From an uncultured Chitinophagaceae bacterium (GTDB lineage Bacteria > Bacteroidota > Bacteroidia > Chitinophagales > Chitinophagaceae): a stretch of DNA of 19,892 bases. Shown here piece by piece: positions 17,901 to 19,892 of this stretch. The stretch is taken from the NCBI GenBank assembly GCA_946885665.1, contig CAMPGT010000039.1, forward strand, positions 1 to 19,892, written 5' to 3'. Each line of letters begins with the position of its first letter. Positions within the stretch are counted from its first letter, which is position 1. The notes beneath the pieces were generated by a model. That model made no database searches. It was not told where the DNA came from and was given only the letters and a program-made list of their open reading frames with translations. The position numbers were made by a program, and so were the translations under genes.

Positions 17901-17981
17901 CGAAATGGATAGAAAAAAACATATCAGCGGCAAGACAATTGCTTTTTTTACAACGCTAAACACAAGTTTAAAAAAGTTCAT
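14934..17981 (-). CDS. SusC/RagA family TonB-linked outer-membrane transporter
   Basis: This is a 1015-residue TonB-dependent barrel. A signal peptide ends near ASA (residue 30). Residues about 36-105 form a carboxypeptidase-regulatory-like beta domain (ITGKVTDNGVPLENVSV). GEVVVVAYGTQKKENLSGAV at 112-131 is the SusC linker, and the plug domain follows with VRVRGIGTLGNSDAMIIVDG at 174-193 and VLKDAASASIYGSRAANGVI at 211-230. The barrel fills the rest, and the protein ends in a Phe (VNLTF), typical for insertion by the BAM machinery. It lacks the STN signalling domain, so it is not regulated by an anti-sigma factor of the FecR type. It imports oligosaccharides with SusD as the lid. It is the first gene of the PUL operon and has a TAnnTTTG box 42 bases upstream. 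Confidence 0.98.
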   Translation of the reverse strand: MNFFKLVFSVVKKAIVLPLICFFLSISASAQEKNTITGKVTDNGVPLENVSVNVSGTNTGTTTDEQGRFHIMASKGQTLTFSYIGYETKSFVLDDHLDLSIDLSASADDILGEVVVVAYGTQKKENLSGAVSTVSAKEIESRPVTNVTTALQGTMAGVTIVQNSGQPGKDLASVRVRGIGTLGNSDAMIIVDGVVSSMNDVNPNDIQTITVLKDAASASIYGSRAANGVILITTKKGKKGETIIHYNGYVGKQSPTNLPDFLPSWKAATFFNEALANEGQNPRYTAEEIEKFKNGSDPDNYANTDWLDLFYQGSGLQQSHYVDVSGGNEKSQTLVSFGYYQQEGIVKNTGLDRYTTRFKNSTKLGSRFAVNTSLAYSLQHFQEPANPLGRGFDEFFWQINRIGRNVPYKYSTGHYGYNDDGNPLAWIESGSNFKNRTHTLRGIIDGDLEIIDGLHFKPLLGYNLDLNQSKEFVKDIQYYNWRTGEPTIYQGPNNLTENNDYLSVVTLQALLQYTKKFGEHEFNVLGGYSQEKTQFNYLRGYRFGFLNNSLSELDAGPVTGQETNGSSYQVGLQSFFGRINYSFRDKYLLEANIRNDGSSRFAKGKRWGTYPSFSAAWRLSEEPFFDALTDVISEFKLRASWGMLGNQNIGSYYPYIATIASGMNYSFGNAVANGVAPVNGANSMIQWEDTKSTNIGFDAAILGGKITLTSDYFIRTTSNMLMDIPVSNVYGFNPPVQNAGNIENKGFELELAYHGRGTAFTFDISGNASFITNTVTNLEGTDPIINGYTFLKVGYPINSFYGYEAEGIFQTQREIDNHAQQSGGVIAPGDLMYKDQNGDNVINGDDRVYLGTYFPKVTYGLNVSMGWKGFDATVFLQGAAGVKGFLRGEVMGMTGDKIGKPTSIFEERWTPDNPTDEFPRFWNAYSQNNPTSNASSFWIRDAGYMRVKNVQVGYTFSSRKMEKMGLKKARIFYSGQNIFTVTQFYDWVDPEAPAGETGYTYPQVKVNTLGVNLTF

Positions 17982-18022
17982 GACTTTGATTTAAGGTGAG
18001 ACGTTTGCTTGAAGGACTATAC

Positions 18023-18030
18023 CAAATTTA
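18023..18030 (-). promoter_or_regulatory. -7 promoter box (TAAATTTG) of the SusC-led operon
   Basis: On the minus strand this reads TAAATTTG, a full match to the Bacteroidota -7 consensus TAnnTTTG. It lies 41 bases before the SusC ATG, giving an untranslated leader of roughly 35 bases, a common length for such genes. I see no clean TTTG at -33. A regulator may therefore be needed, as in most PULs. Confidence 0.5.
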
Positions 18031-18155
18031 GAACAGCGAATAGGGGCGTTTGTATCCTATATTGACCAATGTTTACACTATTCTGTTATCCGGTTTTCAC
18101 GATATATAACTATGATGGATAGCCGATAATTTTAAAATGGAAAAATGCACTTGCC

Positions 18156-18174
18156 CCGGTAAAAATATTACCGG
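18156..18174 (-). terminator. Hairpin after the PHP-like gene, possible terminator
   Basis: A perfect 7-base-pair inverted repeat, CCGGTAA / TTACCGG, encloses a 5-base A/T loop. It sits 27 bases beyond the TAA of the PHP-like gene and before the SusC promoter box, where a terminator is expected. It lacks an immediate U-tract on the minus strand (a T5 run comes about 10 bases later), so it could instead be a protein-binding palindrome. Confidence 0.45.
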
Positions 18175-18201
18175 CCCCCAGGCTCCGGATGTTTCAGTAA
18201 A

Positions 18202-19545
18202 TTATGACGAGCTTTTGGAGGACGCCTCCTTTTTGATTTGCTGATAAATTTGTTTCGCCCGGTTGTATCGGTCGCTCACCGATTCGTAGTCGTTCGGAAA
18301 GAACCTGTTCCATTCGCCTCCCGGTTGAATGTTATGAAGAATATTGTCGATCCAGCGAATAAAGAAATCAGCATCCGCAGCACTGGCGCGTACGGGTTGA
18401 TGATCAATTGTAACATAAACGGGTGAGGTGTGAACCATGTGCCCGCCGTTGCCCATTCTACGGGCGCATATCCAGCCGCTTTCGTTAAATACCTGCTTAT
18501 GTGTAATGCCTGCGGAATTTCCCTTGTCGGCGGTTGCTTCCTGAGTGGCGATAACCTTTCCGTTACTGACAATTTCAAGGGGCCCTGATAAGTTTTGGTT
18601 GGCCGACCAGTTAACGCTGATCGTCAATTCCTCTCCCTTTGCAATGTTTATTTCGGCACCGGGGCCCTCAGTGCCATTGACCTTAAGGTCAAGAAACTCA
18701 TTGTGTGCATTTCGGGATACGACAGTGCGGCCCTTCGCGATCCCCTCCACCCACTTTGAATAAGTGAGCTCTTTATTACCCGGAACCTGCACATAGGTGA
18801 GCACTGTTCCCAGCGGTTCATAATTGTTACAGGGATAGTCGGTGCCCGCCACCAGGCTTATCCGGAAGCCGCAATTCAATAATTTATAGTAGGCATTGAT
18901 GGCGCCGTCGGCAAAATAATTGCCGCCGTTAGGCGAGCCGGCTCCAAATACATCTTCCGAAACAAAATCGATGGTTTCCATTGCCGCTTCCACGGGATAG
19001 TCAACAGGAATGCAGCAATTCAATTTATTCTGAATGGAATCGTTCAGGTATTCCATGTGTGCGAATCCCGAAACGGCGCCCTGCTTTTTTCCCCAGTCAA
19101 GCACTTTGTAAGGCGATTCTTCCCAAATTTGCTGCGCGTTTTGCAGTCCGAGCAATACCAGGTGCCCCCCGAGGGCCTGCTTTTCAAATTGCGAATAGGT
19201 AGCGTCCCAATGCCATTCAACGTCCCAATTCACGAGCCTGCCGTTTACGGATTCGGGCGCGGGTTGGCCGTTTACTTTTGAAAGATCTTTTTTGCTGTAG
19301 AGCACCTCACCATTCCCCATATCGGCAAGAACGGAAATGACAGCGAGGTCATTCACTTCCATCATCTTCGCAAGTTGCTGCACATCCACAACGGAATCGG
19401 TACCGCAATTACGATGCACGTGCATGTCGCCGGCATACCATCCGGCAGGCTCAGGGCCCTTTTGCGAAGTTGCCTGCCGCGGAGATTCGCAGGCGAAAAA
19501 TGAGCAGGCAGTAAAGGAAATAAACAAAGCAGTAAAAATTCTCAT
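18202..19545 (-). CDS. PHP-domain (CehA/McbA-like) metallohydrolase lipoprotein
   Basis: This 447-residue exported lipoprotein has a short signal peptide MRIFTALFISFTACSFFAC with Cys19 lipidated. I start at the ATG at 19545; the in-frame TTG at 19572 would overlap the previous gene and adds 9 residues that spoil the signal peptide. The mature part opens with GWYAGDMHVHRNCG at 35-48, where the HxH pair (His42, His44) is the metal-binding start of PHP-type phosphoesterase/hydrolase domains. His163 (FAHME) and Asp236 (AGTDYP) are further expected metal ligands. A beta domain follows from about 280 (LKVNGTEGPGAEI). CehA/McbA proteins hydrolyse carbamate or phosphoester bonds, but most relatives in Bacteroidota and Planctomycetes have unknown substrates. 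It follows the upstream partial gene after 10 bases and so is in its operon. Confidence 0.85.
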   Translation of the reverse strand: MRIFTALFISFTACSFFACESPRQATSQKGPEPAGWYAGDMHVHRNCGTDSVVDVQQLAKMMEVNDLAVISVLADMGNGEVLYSKKDLSKVNGQPAPESVNGRLVNWDVEWHWDATYSQFEKQALGGHLVLLGLQNAQQIWEESPYKVLDWGKKQGAVSGFAHMEYLNDSIQNKLNCCIPVDYPVEAAMETIDFVSEDVFGAGSPNGGNYFADGAINAYYKLLNCGFRISLVAGTDYPCNNYEPLGTVLTYVQVPGNKELTYSKWVEGIAKGRTVVSRNAHNEFLDLKVNGTEGPGAEINIAKGEELTISVNWSANQNLSGPLEIVSNGKVIATQEATADKGNSAGITHKQVFNESGWICARRMGNGGHMVHTSPVYVTIDHQPVRASAADADFFIRWIDNILHNIQPGGEWNRFFPNDYESVSDRYNRAKQIYQQIKKEASSKSSS

Positions 19546-19555
19546 GGCAAAAAGT

Positions 19556-19892
19556 TTATAAAGACGGCGCAAATGATTTTACGATCGGCAATATGTTGTT
19601 ATCGATAGATTGTTCGCTTTCATCACACGCAGCTTTGCGAAGCAGCCAATGTTCGGTGTGTTCTATTTTTTCTCCGGGAGCGGTTGTTACAACGGGGCCG
19701 AGTGTTTCTATTTCTAAAAACTCGCCGTTGATGTATATTTCATTGTTGCTGCCGCAATCTGCGTAATTGGCGCCGAATTCGTAAGCAAACTTTTTGACGA
19801 GCACATCTTCCTGCAAACAATAAGCGGCCCATCCCTGCTTGTTCGTTACGCCAATTTTTTGTTCAGACGTGCGCGAGGGATCCTGCTTTGCC
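19556..19892 (-). CDS. Partial protein, C-terminal end; DUF4380-like
   Basis: An open frame enters from the right edge (first full codon at 19891) and stops with TAA at 19556-19558, giving the last 111 residues of a protein that starts outside the window. The segment GVTNKQGWAAYCLQEDVLVK and then SNNEIYINGEFLEIETLGP, TTAPGEKIEHTEHWLL match my memory of DUF4380-type proteins, which have a galactose-mutarotase-like beta-sandwich; the match is from memory and was not searched. Such proteins are presumed to bind or isomerise sugars. It lies 10 bases upstream of the PHP-like gene and is co-transcribed with it. Its signal peptide, if any, is not visible. Confidence 0.7.
   Translation of the reverse strand, partial: AKQDPSRTSEQKIGVTNKQGWAAYCLQEDVLVKKFAYEFGANYADCGSNNEIYINGEFLEIETLGPVVTTAPGEKIEHTEHWLLRKAACDESEQSIDNNILPIVKSFAPSL

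Larger units (their letters stand above)
6857..17981 (-). other. Seven-gene PUL operon
   Basis: The seven genes from SusC down to the SDR dehydrogenase all point the same way with gaps of 15 to 33 bases and no terminator-like hairpin between them. A 220-base gap precedes SusC and a 168-base gap follows the SDR gene, marking the ends. Order: SusC, SusD, alpha/alpha-barrel protein, GH30-like hydrolase, deacetylase-like lipoprotein, RraA-type aldolase, SDR. This layout suggests that uptake, depolymerisation and sugar-acid metabolism are co-expressed. No local regulator of the SARP, sigma/anti-sigma or hybrid two-component type is seen. Confidence 0.8.

Overview
The window looks like chromosomal DNA of a free-living, glycan-degrading member of the Bacteroidota, probably the Chitinophagia/Cytophagia side. 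The basis is a SusC/SusD pair heading a polysaccharide utilisation locus (PUL), many lipoprotein and Sec signal peptides, almost no Shine-Dalgarno sequences, and promoter-like boxes of the Bacteroidota form TAnnTTTG. I saw no tRNA, rRNA, CRISPR array, transposase or integrase.

Region 1 (1-1569, minus strand) holds a two-gene unit. A 320-residue protein with an N-terminal nucleoside 2-deoxyribosyltransferase-like (TIR-like) fold is joined by a GTGA stop/start overlap to an alpha-helical protein of unknown function that leaves the window at its left edge. Its biology is unknown. A nucleotide-signalling or defence role is possible but unproven. A 417-base non-coding gap (1570-1986) carries a short direct repeat.

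Region 2 (1987-6688) contains three genes. The first is a large plus-strand lipoprotein combining a sorbosone-dehydrogenase-like propeller, HEAT-like repeats and a C-terminal haem domain of the type named after Planctomycetes and relatives. It runs into a convergent MFS exporter, which lies behind a small periplasmic LolA-like protein.

Region 3 (6857-17981, minus strand) is the core of the window: seven closely spaced genes that read as one PUL operon. In order of transcription they are SusC, SusD, an alpha/alpha-barrel protein, a GH30-like glycoside hydrolase, a lipoprotein with a GATase-like domain and a deacetylase-like domain, an RraA-family aldolase and an SDR dehydrogenase. The likely logic is outer-membrane binding and import of an oligosaccharide, trimming by exported enzymes, then cytosolic oxidation and aldol cleavage of a released sugar acid. 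The substrate cannot be read from sequence. SusC has no N-terminal signalling (STN) domain and no sigma/anti-sigma pair or hybrid two-component regulator is present, so the regulator must lie elsewhere.

Region 4 (18202-19892, minus strand) holds a PHP/CehA-like metallohydrolase lipoprotein and the C-terminal end of an upstream protein that resembles DUF4380 or sugar-mutarotase-like proteins. It is separated from SusC by 220 bases containing a hairpin and a good promoter box. It may be a second operon of the same catabolic locus.
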